A stretch of 64,000 nt of DNA, from positions 372,001 to 436,000 of the forward strand of contig JAHQIY010000034.1 in the NCBI GenBank assembly GCA_019054805.1, given 5' to 3'. Position 1 is the stretch's first letter. Each line of letters begins with the position of its first letter. A model generated the notes under the pieces. That model was not told the DNA's origin and did not search any database. It was given only the letters and a program-made list of their open reading frames with translations. Positions 29,286 to 41,160 of the stretch are shown piece after piece. The stretch is from Brachionus manjavacas. Lineage: Eukaryota > Rotifera > Eurotatoria > Ploima > Brachionidae. A program made the translations under genes and the position numbers.

Positions 29286-32176
29286 CTAGAAATAGCCGGA
29301 AATTAATGAAGTCCCTGCAATCCATACTTTGTCCATTTTAGTTAATGCAGAATCAAAAAAATTATCATTTTTGACAAAAGATTCTTTCATTTCAGGTACT
29401 TGGCTAGATGAAACATAATATGTAAAGCTGTAATAGATTGCACAAGCTAGAAAAATTGAGAATAGAATTCTTAAAAAAGTTAATTTAAATTATTTAGAAG
29501 ATAGTTAATTAAAAAGTATTTTTGAATGTTAAAAAAAAAATTTCTTCATCTTATACATCGACTTACTTTTTGAGGTAGAATGATTTTTCATCTTTGGTAG
29601 GTTTGATCGGCGGATAAAAAAAAAGAAAAATTTTCAAAAATGTTAAATAAACTATTCTGAATATTTTAATTCTTATATTTTTAATAATGTATCTAGTAGG
29701 CAATTCTTCATTTTCGTACACATTAATAAGTGATAAGGCTTTTGGAATTTGTGAATTTATCAAATCATTTTGAATTACAGTTCCGTTTTTATTTATGCTT
29801 AATCTGGAGTCTGAATAACTTGATTTGTCATTATTGTTATTATTGCTGTTCAGGTTAAGTTCATGATTCTTAATTTCATGTTCCAAACTCATCACTGATT
29901 CTGGTTCTAAATTTTCACAATTAAAAAAGCTTTTTTCTGTACCTTAAAGTCAAAAGTTTTAATTCAACTCCAAATGATAAAAATAAAGTAGTAAAGATTT
30001 ACTTTGGTTTTTTGCTTCAAAATGGCTATCTAAATATGAGTAAAGATCACCTTTGATAAAAGCACCATCAAAAATCACATTGTCAGTGTGCAAATCTTTT
30101 TTCAAAACAGTCAAAAGTTCCAGCTGATAGTTGAGCTTTTTTTTTTCTAGAATTTTAAGACGCATCTCTGTTTTTAACCATTTTGACTTGTAGTCATTGA
30201 TGAATTTACGTAAGATATTTTCATCATTAATAAAATTCGATTGCTCCTGATATTTGCTATAATTTTCTATTTTTTGAAAAGGTAAAAAAGACCAGAAAAA
30301 TTTTATTTTGAGTTAAAACAGTGATTCTATGAATAAATGTAATTTTACGTAAAATGACGTAAGCTTACATTAAAATTCGTTACTTTCAGTAAATGATGTT
30401 TTTGTTTAAAAAAATAAAAAATTTGACTTTTTTTCTTTAGATTTTAAATAATTTTATTTTAAAAATATAAGCATTCATCTTTTCTTTCACAATTTTACGC
30501 AAAATTACACATTCTTAGGCTTTTTGAAGATTAAGATCAATTTTTGATGCTCAAAATGATCTAACCAAGTTTTAATTATGAAATAAATAGTTATAATCTA
30601 ATATGTGCAGAGGTGCATTTTTGGATTAAAAATACTTTGATAAATTTAAAGGTTAACTTTGGAATACCAAAATGAACAATACAGAATGAGCACCCTCTAA
30701 ATGATACAATTTTGAGTGAGTTTTTCTTTGCAGACTTTTGCAGGGTTTATCTTTAGATTTAATTTTATTTAATCCTAAAATGTACCTCTACATTAATTCG
30801 ATTGAAAATTGACAATTTCTCTCATAATTAAAACTTAGTTTGATCAAAATTTGTTCACAAACTTCAAAATGCCTATTTTTTAGCAAAATTTTGTAATGAA
30901 AATATTTTTTCAATTTTTAAAAATTTAAGAGACTGTTTTGCAACCTTGTTTTCTCAAAGAACTTAAAAAATAACATGCTTAAGCATCTCAAAATAGAAAA
31001 ATAAGGTCTAATTAGAAATATGTATTTATTACAGTGGTGATTTGATAACAGTATTTTACGAAAAATTACGTAAAATATCGTTAATTAACAAAATTTTACC
31101 ACATTTTACGTAAATTAACGTAAAATCCGAAAAGTGAGAAACAGGTATTTTACGAAAAATTGCGTAAATTTTCAGGATTTTGAGATGATTTTGGTTAAAT
31201 TTGGTAAAATTAAAAACGGCCAATTTAAAATTCTTTAAATTATCTCAAAATCCTGAAAATTTACGCAATTTTTCGTAAAATACCTGTTTCTCACTTTTCG
31301 GATTTTACGTTAATTTACGTAAAATGTGGTAAAATTTTGTTAATTAACGATATTTTACGTAATTTTTCGTAAAATACTGTTATCAAATCACCACTGAAAT
31401 TACAAAAATTTAAAAATTACTCAAAATATTTTTTGTTTTTATATAAATAACTTTGAAATTATTTGATGAGTTATATTTTCATTAAAAATTTACCAAAAAA
31501 ATGTTTAATTTTACTTTGAAAATTGAATGCATTTTTATTCTTTCATAATAAAATTAATTAAAAATTTTGGAAAAGAAGTCAATTTTTTCATTTTTTTTGG
31601 CCGTTTGGGACTTTTGGAACATTTTAGTGTTTGCTGCATATTTTAATGTAAGCTTGCCGAAAATAATTAAAAAGATTTCTTAACAAGAAAAATAAATTTA
31701 ACCAAATAAGAATACTTTGTTGAATACTTTGTAAACTTGATAAGTTTCTGACTTAAATATGGAAAGTTTTTAAATTATTTTTAATATAAGCTTACTAAAA
31801 ATAATTAAAAATTACGCCAATTCTGAATCGTGTATAGAATCACTGTAGTATCCGAGTTGTTAAATTAAATTAGATTTTAATTAAATAAATCACTTACTTA
31901 GTTTTATATCGTTGATTTCATTTATTCTAGCCAGAATCAAGCTCAGCTTGGAAACATGATTTCGAATAAATTTTTTTAAATTTTCAATTTCAAAAGAATT
32001 TTTGCCATCGTTTTCAATAAATTGACAATCTGAATTATTTGGATTAATTTCTGGTTGAATGTCCTTTTCTGAATTTTCAATTGAGCTAAAGAAATCACTT
32101 GGCTCGTATCCTTTAGAATAACTTAATAAAAAAACATTGATGATATACTCAAAGAACAGATTATTTTTTACCTCAT
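29286..32176 (-). CDS. C-terminally membrane-anchored coiled-coil protein, unrecognised, five exons
   Basis: Exons 32176-32172 (only ATGAG), 32121-31898, 30266-30003, 29936-29567 and 29469-29286; all GT-AG and in frame, giving 348 residues. Residues ~3-165 are charged and helical (LKKFIRNHVSKLSLILARINEI; KFINDYKSKWLKTEMRLKIL). A polar Asn-rich linker follows (SNNNNNDKSSYSDS). Then comes a hydrophobic segment around 250-272 (FRIVYLTFLKIFLFFYPP) and a clear transmembrane helix at about 288-306 (ILFSIFLACAIYYSFTYYV), with a ~40-residue tail ending LISGYF. This suggests a tail-anchored organelle or nuclear-envelope protein. I recognise no family. The 1.6 kb intron 2 is inflated by nested foldback elements. 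The CIB gene starts 291 bp away, divergently. Confidence 0.65.
30319..31845. mobile_element. 1.5 kb foldback element (outer)
   Basis: The ends are CAGTGATTCTATGAATAAAT and, inverted from the right, CAGTGATTCTATACACGATT. The similarity continues inward (GTAATTTT, TAAGCTTAYATTAAAA). There is no transposase. It lies entirely in intron 2 of the membrane coiled-coil gene and itself contains the element at 31032-31396. No clear target duplication. Confidence 0.55.
31032..31396. mobile_element. Near-perfect foldback MITE (inner)
   Basis: A 365 bp element. The left arm from CAGTGGTGATTTGATAACAG is repeated in inverse at the right (ending ATCAAATCACCACTG), with about 150 bp of essentially perfect complementarity and a ~65 bp spacer. 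It is full of TTTTACGTAAA-type motifs. The perfect arms suggest a recent insertion or recent gene conversion. Confidence 0.8.
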
Positions 32177-32467
32177 GATACTTTGCAATTTTTTAAAACT
32201 TAACAGATTGAAATTATTGATTATTAGTTTGTTATTAATTAAATTGAAAAAATAAAATCATTCTTAATTTTTATATTTCTAAGCAACAAATTGTTTTATA
32301 ATTTCAAAAGATATCAAGCAATAATGATAATTTATTTTTCTTTAACTATATAAATACGAAAACATTTTTTGATAAGTTAAAATCATTATAAAATGACTTA
32401 ATTCGTATAAAATTTTAACTTTCCTGAACATAAAAATTGTATGTCTAGTTTTATTTAAGAAAATAAA

Positions 32468-33264
32468 ATGGGTTCAGGTCATTCAGCTTTTCAGTCCGAA
32501 GAAAATAAAGCCAAATTGGCTGAATATCAAGTTGGTTGGAATATATTTATTGTTTGAAAATTAAAGTTAAATTTTAGAAATTTACATATTTAAAAACATA
32601 TGAAATTTTTAAGTAAAATATTTATTTTTTTTTTGCACAAACTTAAATTTTTTTTCAAGATGCTTTGAAGCATTCGAAAAAGTTGCCAAAAAACCCAAAG
32701 GTAAATTTGAGGACTGGACAATTGATGAGGAAAAATTTCGAGAGTTTGATCAATTTAAAGTTAATTTTAAATTTTGAATAAAAGTTTTTAATTTTCTTAA
32801 TCGTTTTCCTCATCAAGAATAATCCATTCATTGACCGCATTTACGAAGTATTTTCAAATGCTGATGGAATCATGTCCTTCGAACATTACTTAAATATGAT
32901 GTCAGTTTTTTCAGATTCATGTCCCACTGATGTAAAAGCAAAATATGCATTCAGAATTTACGGTATTTCATTTTTGTTTACTTTCATCTATTATTTTTTA
33001 TTTAAGATTTTAAAAACTCACACCATCTTGACCGAGAGGATATTGGCTCTTTGATTGAAAAAATTACAGTGAAACAAAATTTCAGTGACGACTTCAAAAA
33101 CATAATAATAAAAAAAGTCTTAAATTGACAAGATAAAATTTTTATTTTAGTTTTCTAATTATTTTAAGATTTTTGAAGAGGCTGATATAGACGGCAATGA
33201 TCAAATAAGTTTAGAAGAATTCAATCATATAGCGAACAAGTATAGCAACGATTTTCAAAAGTAA
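32468..33264 (+). CDS. CIB-family EF-hand calcium-binding protein
   Basis: Six exons: 32468-32530, 32578-32612, 32660-32759, 32818-32962, 33007-33116 and 33169-33264, in frame, 182 residues. Start MGSGHSAF (a possible N-myristoylation glycine), then LAEYQ, TYLKTYEIFK and the family core NPFIDRIYEVFS, FEHYLNMMSVFSD, KAKYAFRIYDF, LDREDIGSLI and IFEEADIDGNDQISLEEF. This layout matches CIB1-CIB4 (191 residues in human CIB1), which bind integrin tails and other partners. The last EF-hand loop DIDGNDQISLEE is canonical. The preceding one (DFKNSHHLDRED) has Lys, Ser and His at ligand positions and probably does not bind calcium. The donor after exon 1 is GTTGGT and after exon 3 GTTAAT, weaker than usual. 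Confidence 0.88.
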
Positions 33265-34249
33265 TTTTTTTTATTTTCAAAAAAAAAATTGATAATTAGA
33301 GCCAAAAAAATTATCTTCGAAATTCTAAAAATATTAAGAAATTATTTTTTATTCTTAAATGAAAATATTGAAGAATTTTGTTTTGAAAATCTTTTAAGAA
33401 TTTATAAGATCTTATATAATAAAAAATATTGTAAAATTTTTTATTAGATTTAAGAATTATTAGAAAGCTTTCGAAAATTTAAAAAATAAATTCGCATTAG
33501 GAGCTTACCCTTATTAGCTTATAATACAAAACAGATAAGAAATATTAAGATCAATAAGAAAAACTAAGGAATTAATAAGTGAAGATAAAAATCAAAGAAT
33601 TTTTTTAAAATTTATTTATATTTAATATTTTTTTTCATTTAATATACAATATAAATGTTATCAATTTAAATGAAATTGTTTAAAAAATGAATACAATCGA
33701 ATCCTAAAATTAAATTGACGCTTCCATTTTAACAAACATTTACCTCTTATCATTCCTTAAATTTTTTAATATCATTTTTCTAAAATATAATTAAGCTTAG
33801 ATCGTTTGTTAATTCCATTCTCTTATTTAAATGATTGTACATGCATCATTAATTGTTTTTAGAAACCTATTAGAAAATCTTAACTTTCCTCCTTTTTCTT
33901 GTTAAGGATGTCAATGATTTCAGACTAAAAAGCTTGCCAAGTTATATTTTTAAATAGAAAAAAAAAAAATTCCAAAGTCTTTTTTGAATTCGAAATGGAT
34001 TTACCAACAAAATTTTCATTTCAAAAGTGTTTGACTTGGCGGTTTTAAACCTAAAATTTAATTGAATTTTTTTTTTAATTTAAATATTTTTAAGGACTTT
34101 CTCGATTAAAATTTGATGATATGAACTAAAGTCAACCAAGAAATGCAAATTTTTAAATAATAAATAATTATAATCAAAGACTAAAACCTTAATTTGCTTT
34201 TTTATTAAAAAACTGTTTTTTGAATAAATTTTTTGAAAAATTTTTTGAA
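33265..34249. other. Non-coding AT-rich stretch
   Basis: Nothing recognisable between the CIB gene and MRPS33. Confidence 0.4.
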
Positions 34250-34611
34250 ATGAGTTCAAATTATGCCCGAAGAATGGCACAATTAAGTGCCAGAATATTT
34301 GGACAGCTACCAATTGACAAAAATACCCCAAATGGTCGTTTGATTCAACGCTTAGCTAAAAAACCGATAGACAAAATGGAAGAGTATTCTATGAACTATT
34401 ATCCTAGACACCAAGAACATGATCATTTGTTCAAAGTTCTTCGGTACCATGGTCTCTATAGGTAAACTCAAATTCTTGATATATTCTTTTATATTTTTTT
34501 TTCATTATTTATTTAAGAGATGAGCATCGAGATTTTATCGAGGAAATTGAGCGTCTTAAAAGATTAAGAGGAAAAGGCAAGCGCGAAAGAAAGCCGCGTA
34601 CAGAAAATTGA
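34250..34611 (+). CDS. MRPS33: Mitochondrial small-subunit ribosomal protein S33
   Basis: Two exons, 34250-34461 and 34518-34611, in frame, 101 residues (human 106). Landmarks: MSSNYARRMAQLSARIFGQL at the N-terminus (human RMSRLSARLFGEV), YPRHQEHDHLFKVLRYHGLY in the middle and DEHRDFIEEIERLKRLRGKG in exon 2 (human DEHQDFMDEQKRLKKLRGK). The end is strongly basic. An in-frame ATG 30 nt upstream (MNKFFEKFFE) is possible, but the family start is the MSS one. It is part of the mitoribosome small subunit head. Confidence 0.95.
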
Positions 34612-36227
34612 AAACGAAAAATTATTCAAACCAAATTTTTGAAATAAATTTTTAATAAGACCAAACGCTCATAAATTTTTTGATCGTTATAGCAACTTTT
34701 TTATTAAAAGAATTGTCTTGGTGATCTTAAGACTAAAATAAAAATCAAAGTGATGCGAAAAAAAATGAATATATTTTGGAATATTTAATTTCAGAAATTT
34801 TGCCAATAAATGATAAAATCAAATAGCAAAAATTTAAATCATTTAAAATTCAAAATGAGATTTTATTCTTGAATTTAAAATATAAATTTTAAGGTAATTT
34901 TTTTTTTTATAACTCCTTCAATAAAATATTTAGCTACCATATCTGAAAAAATTATTTTTAAGTAGAATTTTTAGAAAATTATTTTATTGAAAATTTCGAT
35001 AACATGTAAAAAATTTAATTAAGTTTTTTTTACTTTTGAAATTTTATTTTCACTTTTTTATTCAAAATCAATCCGTGGCTTTAACATATTGAAATGCTAA
35101 AGTCGGAATTAGTTGATTCAATGGCTAATCGTACAAGAAAAGCTTGAGGTCTTATATAATTGTTACTTATTAAAATTGAATTAAATAAATTACTAGTTTT
35201 TTTTGTTTAACTGTGCTGAGGCATTTCAAATTGAAAACAAATCAAAACTGTGATGAAAATAGTAAAATAAAATAAAAAAAATAAAAATTTAAAAAAGTTT
35301 AAATAAAAAAAATTGAATTAAAAGTATGTAGATATGTCTTGATTCGGAACTCTCTCCATATTCTTCCACCAGAATGGCAACTAATGTAACATAATTACTC
35401 AGCCCAGGTCCAACATATCTTTGACTCGATTCAAAAAGTCGAATCAAGGGTATTAGTAGTTGAAGTTTTTTTAAGTCTCTTGATCCATTATGTTAGAGAG
35501 AGTATCATATTTTTTTTAAATAAAAATTTAAAAGCTGAATTCCTTAAAGCTCTTCAAATGACATATTTTCTAATGTAATGGAAACTCTAGTAATATAAAT
35601 AAATTCTACGTTGATCTCAAAAAAGAATGTATTGCATTTTTTTATTCTCTAAATTGGTAAACTTTGGAGGAAAAATTGAAAAAATGTTTTAAATATTCCG
35701 AAAAGAGTTTAAAAAAGGTATCTTTATTGGTAAAAATAAAAAAATTTTAGGGATCAAAAATTAAACAGGGGCAAATTTTCAACGCAAATCATGTATTCCT
35801 CTTTGACAATTTTTTTTACCAGAATAGACACTTTTGTAGTCAATTTTCTCTAGTTTAAAAATAAAAACTTTAATAAAAAAAGTTCCTAATAATTTAAAGA
35901 CAATTTAATTTAAAAAAAAAACACCAAGCTATCAGTGACTGCCTGGTTTTACCCCGTTTTACGACACTGGCTCGTTCAGGTTTTCTTATCAAAAATTTTC
36001 TAAATAATTTTTTGGAAAATATTTATTCTTAAATGTTTTTGAATGAAAGAACAACAAAAAAAATACATATTTACAAAGGACATACATTTTGAGTTTAATT
36101 TAAATAAAACGATTGACAAAGTGCAACATAAAATAATCTCAATGCAACAACAAACGAAAAGACACTTGCACCAGGAAAACAAAAAAAAAAAAAGAAGAAG
36201 AAAATTAAAACAAAGTAATAACAAAGT
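34612..36227. other. Non-coding AT-rich stretch
   Basis: Contains the 3' UTRs of MRPS33 and KLF at its edges. A patch at about 35335-35480 has more balanced composition (a frame reads HIFDSIQKVESRVLVVEVF) and might be a LINE scrap, but the match is too weak to call. Confidence 0.35.
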
Positions 36228-37434
36228 CTATAGATGTCGCTTCATGTGCAGCGATAAATGGTCGCTTCTCGAAAAAGCGCGTTCGCACAGCTTACACTGA
36301 AAAGGTCTAATGCCCGTGTGCTTTCTGTAATGTCTGGTCAACTCGTCGCTTCTGGCAAACTTCCATCCACAGCCCTTCCATGTACAATGATAAGGCTTCT
36401 CGCCAGTATGCGTTCTCATGTGGGCTTTCAAATGAGAGCTTTTGGTGTATGTCTTGCCGCAGTCCGGATGGGGACACGTGTGAATCGTTTGCTTCCTAGT
36501 GGTCAGCTTGCCCATGTCAACAATCGGCTCGTCCGATCTGCACCTAGCTCTGTTGTCTTTGGCACATTTTTTCTTCAGCTGTTTGCTCTGCTTCAATGTA
36601 TCCAAGCTGCCCACTTGAGTCACATCGATTTGCTGATTGTTGTACTGAACATAGATGGGCGAGTTGACTGCTGCTTGCGATGGCGCCACGTTCGAATAGT
36701 CGCAGTAATTCACCGAGCTAGAAGACGAGCTGGACGGCGAGTATGACGAGTTGGCCAAGTCGGAATAATAGCTGTCATTGCAGACACTGTAGTTGGCACT
36801 GCAGCTGCTGGGATAGCTCGGGTAGCTCGGATAGTAGGTTTGATAGTAGGCTTGGTTGTGCGAGTAGGCAGTGGTGTTGTGCGCGTAGTTTCTGGAAGAG
36901 TAGACAAAGTTGGCCGAGTATGGCGAGGACGAAGACAGCGATGTGCACGATTGGGGAGAAATTGGCGGCGGCGATGGTGTGCTGGACGCACAGCTTGGAG
37001 TATTGATGGCCGAGTCTGTTTGATTGAGGCTGAAATTGTCGCTCTGGTAATAATCATAGTAATTTTGGTTTTGGCTCAGGTAGGAGTTGTGCTGCTGCAA
37101 AAATGACTCGCACCTTCCATACTCACACGCTTGGTAGTGCTCTGCTTCGCTCTTGTAATTTTTGATTGCACTCATCGAAGAATCGGATGAGAAAAATTGT
37201 TCGATTTCGTTCAAATACTAAAATTTAATAATTTAATTTTTTTTTATTTAAATAAAATTTTTTTTTAAATTGAAAAATTTTTTTTTAATTTTTTCTTGGA
37301 TGGAAAAAGTAAATTACAATTTCATATTCGCTCTGAGGCTGGGCGTCAGCATCGCTTGGAAGAGCCAGCAATTGAGATTGAGAGGTGTCTGTGAGGTTGC
37401 AGTAGTTTTCTTGGTAGTCCATTATTTGTGACAT
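36228..37434 (-). CDS. Kruppel-like factor (three C2H2 zinc fingers)
   Basis: Two exons, 37434-37318 and 37217-36228, in frame, 368 residues. The last ~84 residues are the KLF DNA-binding domain: [19 protein letters not shown], then the linker [25 protein letters not shown], and [20 protein letters not shown], ending two residues later. The GEKP linker and the [16 protein letters not shown] and FSRSDHL wording place it in the KLF1/2/4/5/6/7-like group rather than SP or EGR. It binds GC/CACCC boxes in the nucleus. Residues 1-240 are Ser/Tyr/Pro/Asn-rich low complexity (an activation or repression region). Coding GC is much higher than the flanks, typical of repeats encoding Ser/Tyr. No SP Buttonhead box is seen. 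Confidence 0.93.
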
Positions 37435-37514
37435 TTAAGAAATATTTTTTTTTGATTATTGATCAAATCCAAATTCTCTAATTTGTATAAGAATGTGGTT
37501 GATATATTTTTTTG

Positions 37515-37526
37515 TTTTATATATAG
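37515..37526 (-). promoter_or_regulatory. TATA-like box upstream of the KLF gene
   Basis: CTATATATAAAA on the minus strand, about 80-90 bp upstream of the KLF ATG; a plausible core promoter element. Confidence 0.35.
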
Positions 37527-37534
37527 GCGATGCG

Positions 37535-40500
37535 AGCTTTTCCAACAAGTTAGCAAAAAAAGCTCGATTGGCTGAACCAAAGCTAAACAAAATCAATATA
37601 TTACCATTGGCTATCTATAATCAATAAGTCATACCTTGATATGATAATTTTTGTTATTGGACGCTTAGGAAAATAAAATTGAGTGAGGAGAAAATTGATT
37701 GTCAATTAGAATTATCAAATCTTGAAAATATGAGATTCTAATTTATTCGAAGAGTATTTTGTTTGAGATCATCGACTAAATAGGTATCTTGAGTCAACAA
37801 TTGGCTAAATAGATAATAAATTTAGTATCTTGTTGTATAATTAACTTTGTCAAATTGGCACAAGTAGTTATGCAGCGAAAAAAGCTTATTTTATTTATAG
37901 ATTAATTGATTCTGCGAATTAAGGCACCTTTTTCAGCAAAAAAAATAAATTAAAAATTGACTTGATACATTTTGATATTTTGAAAAAAAAATTTAAAATC
38001 ATTTTTACAAAAAATTCTCTTCTTTTGGCATAAAAATAAGAAGAAAATTTTATTCACTTTTAAAATCATCATCAAAAAATCAAATTAATAGCTTTCATTT
38101 TCTAAAAATGACAATTTTTTAGCAACTTATTGTTCATTATGGAACTCTTAAATAACTAATTTTATCTTTCAAAGATCCGTTCTTTCTAAAGTATGAATAC
38201 TTTTAATTTTCTTTTAAATCTGAAAAATTTTATTAATTTTATTAATTAATTTAAAATTTTTCAATTGAATCTTTCTATCGATTTATAATTAAAATTCTAA
38301 CATTTTTTGAAGACTTATGCCATTCGGACAAACTCTGGGGAAACCCAAATTTATTAATTAAATAAATAAAAATCTGAAAAATTAAATAAGATTGTTAAAA
38401 TAAAGAGATGATTATTATTATTTTTGGAGACAAGATCTAATCAATATTAAACTACTTTGTAAAAACACTACCTTACTAAATTTTCTTTTATTGTCGAACC
38501 GTTCATTTTTTTAAAATTAATTATTTTTTATCATTTATCTAATTTTTAAGTTTCAAATTATTTCGATTTTTTTAGTTCCTTTTATTTCTTAAAATATGAA
38601 TAGTCAGATAAAAAAAATTAATTTTAGAACAGGTTTTATTTCTGATTTTTTTATCAAATAAGCAGTTTCATAAAACTTAAACTTCATTTCTAGAACAAAA
38701 CTTTAATTAAAAAAAAATTTGGCAAAGGGCTAAAGTCATGATCATGATAGATTAAAGTCTTAATAAAAATGATGAAATAAGCTATTATTATAATCAACAA
38801 AAAAATTATTATTGATCTTTAATTGAATTGAAAATTTTAGAGACAAATTTAAAATCCACATTAAGGTATCCAAATTATTGCTTAAAATGATTTTTTAATA
38901 TTTATTAAAATACAAAACAGCGAAGCAAAGTTAAATTTTGCTTTTCAAAAATTTAAAAATATTGATTATTATTTTATTTTACTCTAGAAAAAAAACTGAT
39001 AAAACTATCTTCCTAATAAAAGATTAAACAAATCATATATAATAAGGTAAACCCATTTATTATTTTAAAATTGATAAAAATAGCATTTTTTTAAAAAAAA
39101 CTAAAAATTTTTATTTGATCATTAGTTTTAAAAATTAAATAAAATTATTTAAAAAAAAACTAGTGTCAAAAAAAAAAAAATAAAATCTAAGGCTTCGGAT
39201 TTAGGCGTCATTTGCCACATCAAAAGCATGATAACCAATTTATCATTGAAATTTAAAATTTTCAAAAATAGAGAAGAACAAAAGAAGAATATTTACTTTT
39301 TGAAGCTTAGATTGTTTGGTTTAAGTATTTGGAAATTATCAAAGTTAGAGGAAAAAAAAGATAGAAAAAAGGTCGCGTGATCTTTTTTCTATCCGGGAAT
39401 CTTTAAAATAAATTTGAAATTAATTAACTGGCCTCAATGTTTAAAAAGTGTTGAACCGCAAGCTAAATAATGTCATTTTAATTTTTTTTAAAGATTTTCT
39501 CCTAAACAAACAAGGAATTGCGGCAATTTTTTCCGAATCTATTTTTTTTGAAACCAATTTAGTTGAATATTTCGCATTAGGAAACTATTATCTCGCAAAA
39601 TGTTACTAAGTGCAAATATATCGAAATCTTCTAACAATCTACTTTTTCTTTTTTGGCCAAGACGCTTTTGATTTATTCCTAAATGACAATCAAACAGTTT
39701 CCTTAATGAAACGGGCTTTTGCTATTGAATTTTTTTATTTAGTCATTAAAATTAATAGTTTATCTTTAATTTGTCACTTGTTATTTACATTTATCTAGGT
39801 CTAGAATAAGTGTGTCGGAATCTTAGAAAGACTTTTATGTCAGCTAATGATCAAAAAAATGTTCCAAAATAAATATTTGCAAGCGAAATATTTTGCCAAA
39901 GAAAGGAAATTATTCTGCAAATGGTCGAGCTGGGAACCTGGAAGTTTTTGGGTCAATTGTAAAAAAATCTACTTAATGGATGCATCATGGACCAAATCAC
40001 TTAGAACAAATACTCAGGGGTCAAACTCAACAAATTTTCGACCATCTCCTTTCAAAAACAATATTAATTAATTAATTAATTTCAAGTCAAATAGATGAAT
40101 TAAAAATTGAATTAGTCAATATTTGCCAAACAATCAAACAACGATATTAAGAACCACGTTCTTGGATCTGATCAACTCAAGACAGCTTGAACCAACTAAA
40201 ACCAACTAAAACCAATAATATTGACCACAAATATCTTATCTAATTTACCAAATATTGATCGAGCTGTAAACATTAGTCTATTTGTTTTTATCAAGAATAA
40301 AGTAAATAATGGATGCGTTTAAGGTAAAAAATGACATGATTTGTACTCTTTTGTTTGGTTTATTGTGTAATGATATTATTTTGGAGGTAAGTTTACTTCG
40401 AATATTTATCTAGTAATTATTTGTCAAGGAAATTCGACAAAATATGGAAGTGTCTCTATATGATTAATTTTATTTTAAATCAATCTAATCACGAAGTAGA

Positions 40501-41040
40501 GCTCACTAATCCGAAAATTGAAAAGTTTATTTGAGTATAATTGTCAAAAATCTTTAAATACTTGTCGGGTGTATTTAAAAATTTATCAATATTTTTTTAA
40601 AACCCTTATCCCAGTAAATAATTGTTTAGATATTCAACAATTCAAGTTAAAAATTATTTTGCTATTTAATTATTTAAAATTAAAGTTTTTTTTTTTAATT
40701 TTTAATTCTCCTCAAACTCCTCAAATTAATTCAATTTATTTAATAATAAGCTCACCTATAAAAATTAATTAGGTTGATATCTAGTTTATTAATTAGTATT
40801 TTTTGTTATTAAGTATTTGAAAAATTACATTTAATAGAAAAAATATTCATTCATTTCATTTCGTCACTAATTTCCATATCAACTATCTGCTGATACTCAA
40901 TTGCTTTTCTTTTGAATGCACCTTCCGTTTTCCTTAGACGACCAGAAGCTCTTTTTTTCCAATGAAAGACTCATGGATATATCTTTGAGATCGCACAATC
41001 CTTGAAAATATAAAATTAAAAATCAATCCCAGATTTTTGT
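37535..41040. other. Gene-poor AT-rich stretch
   Basis: No convincing gene. On the minus strand at about 40960-40855 a frame reads KRASGRLRKTEGAFKRKAIE and ends ...VDMEISDEMK-stop, which looks coding-like (basic then acidic) but has no recognisable family or partner exon. Bases 40170-40215 have ACCAACTAAA in tandem. The rest is low-complexity. Confidence 0.35.
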
Positions 41041-41160
41041 ATATTTTTATTTATTTTTTTTTTTGCCGAGCTAAAGCTCCTTCATGAAAAGCAAAAACAA
41101 AATAAAAATTTAAAGTAAAAATAAGACAAAATTAAAATAATTAAAATATAACATATAAGA
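41041..41160. repeat. Short palindrome-cored repeat module
   Basis: TTTTTATTTATTTTTTT on the left, GAGCTAAAGCTC core with CTTCATGAAAAG, and a long A-rich right flank. The core plus CTTCAT is the reverse-complement relative of the 1364 and 2911 modules (GAAGGAGCTCTAG). Confidence 0.45.

Noticed and set aside
35335-35580. Possible LINE scrap (HIFDSIQKVESRVLV)
   Set aside because: Only a loose resemblance to the post-RT block, no neighbouring LINE motif or tail.
36258-37106. Several long frames on both strands over the KLF gene (162, 115, 88, 87 codons)
   Set aside because: Shadows of the GC-richer KLF coding sequence; the minus-strand frame has the zinc fingers and correct splicing.
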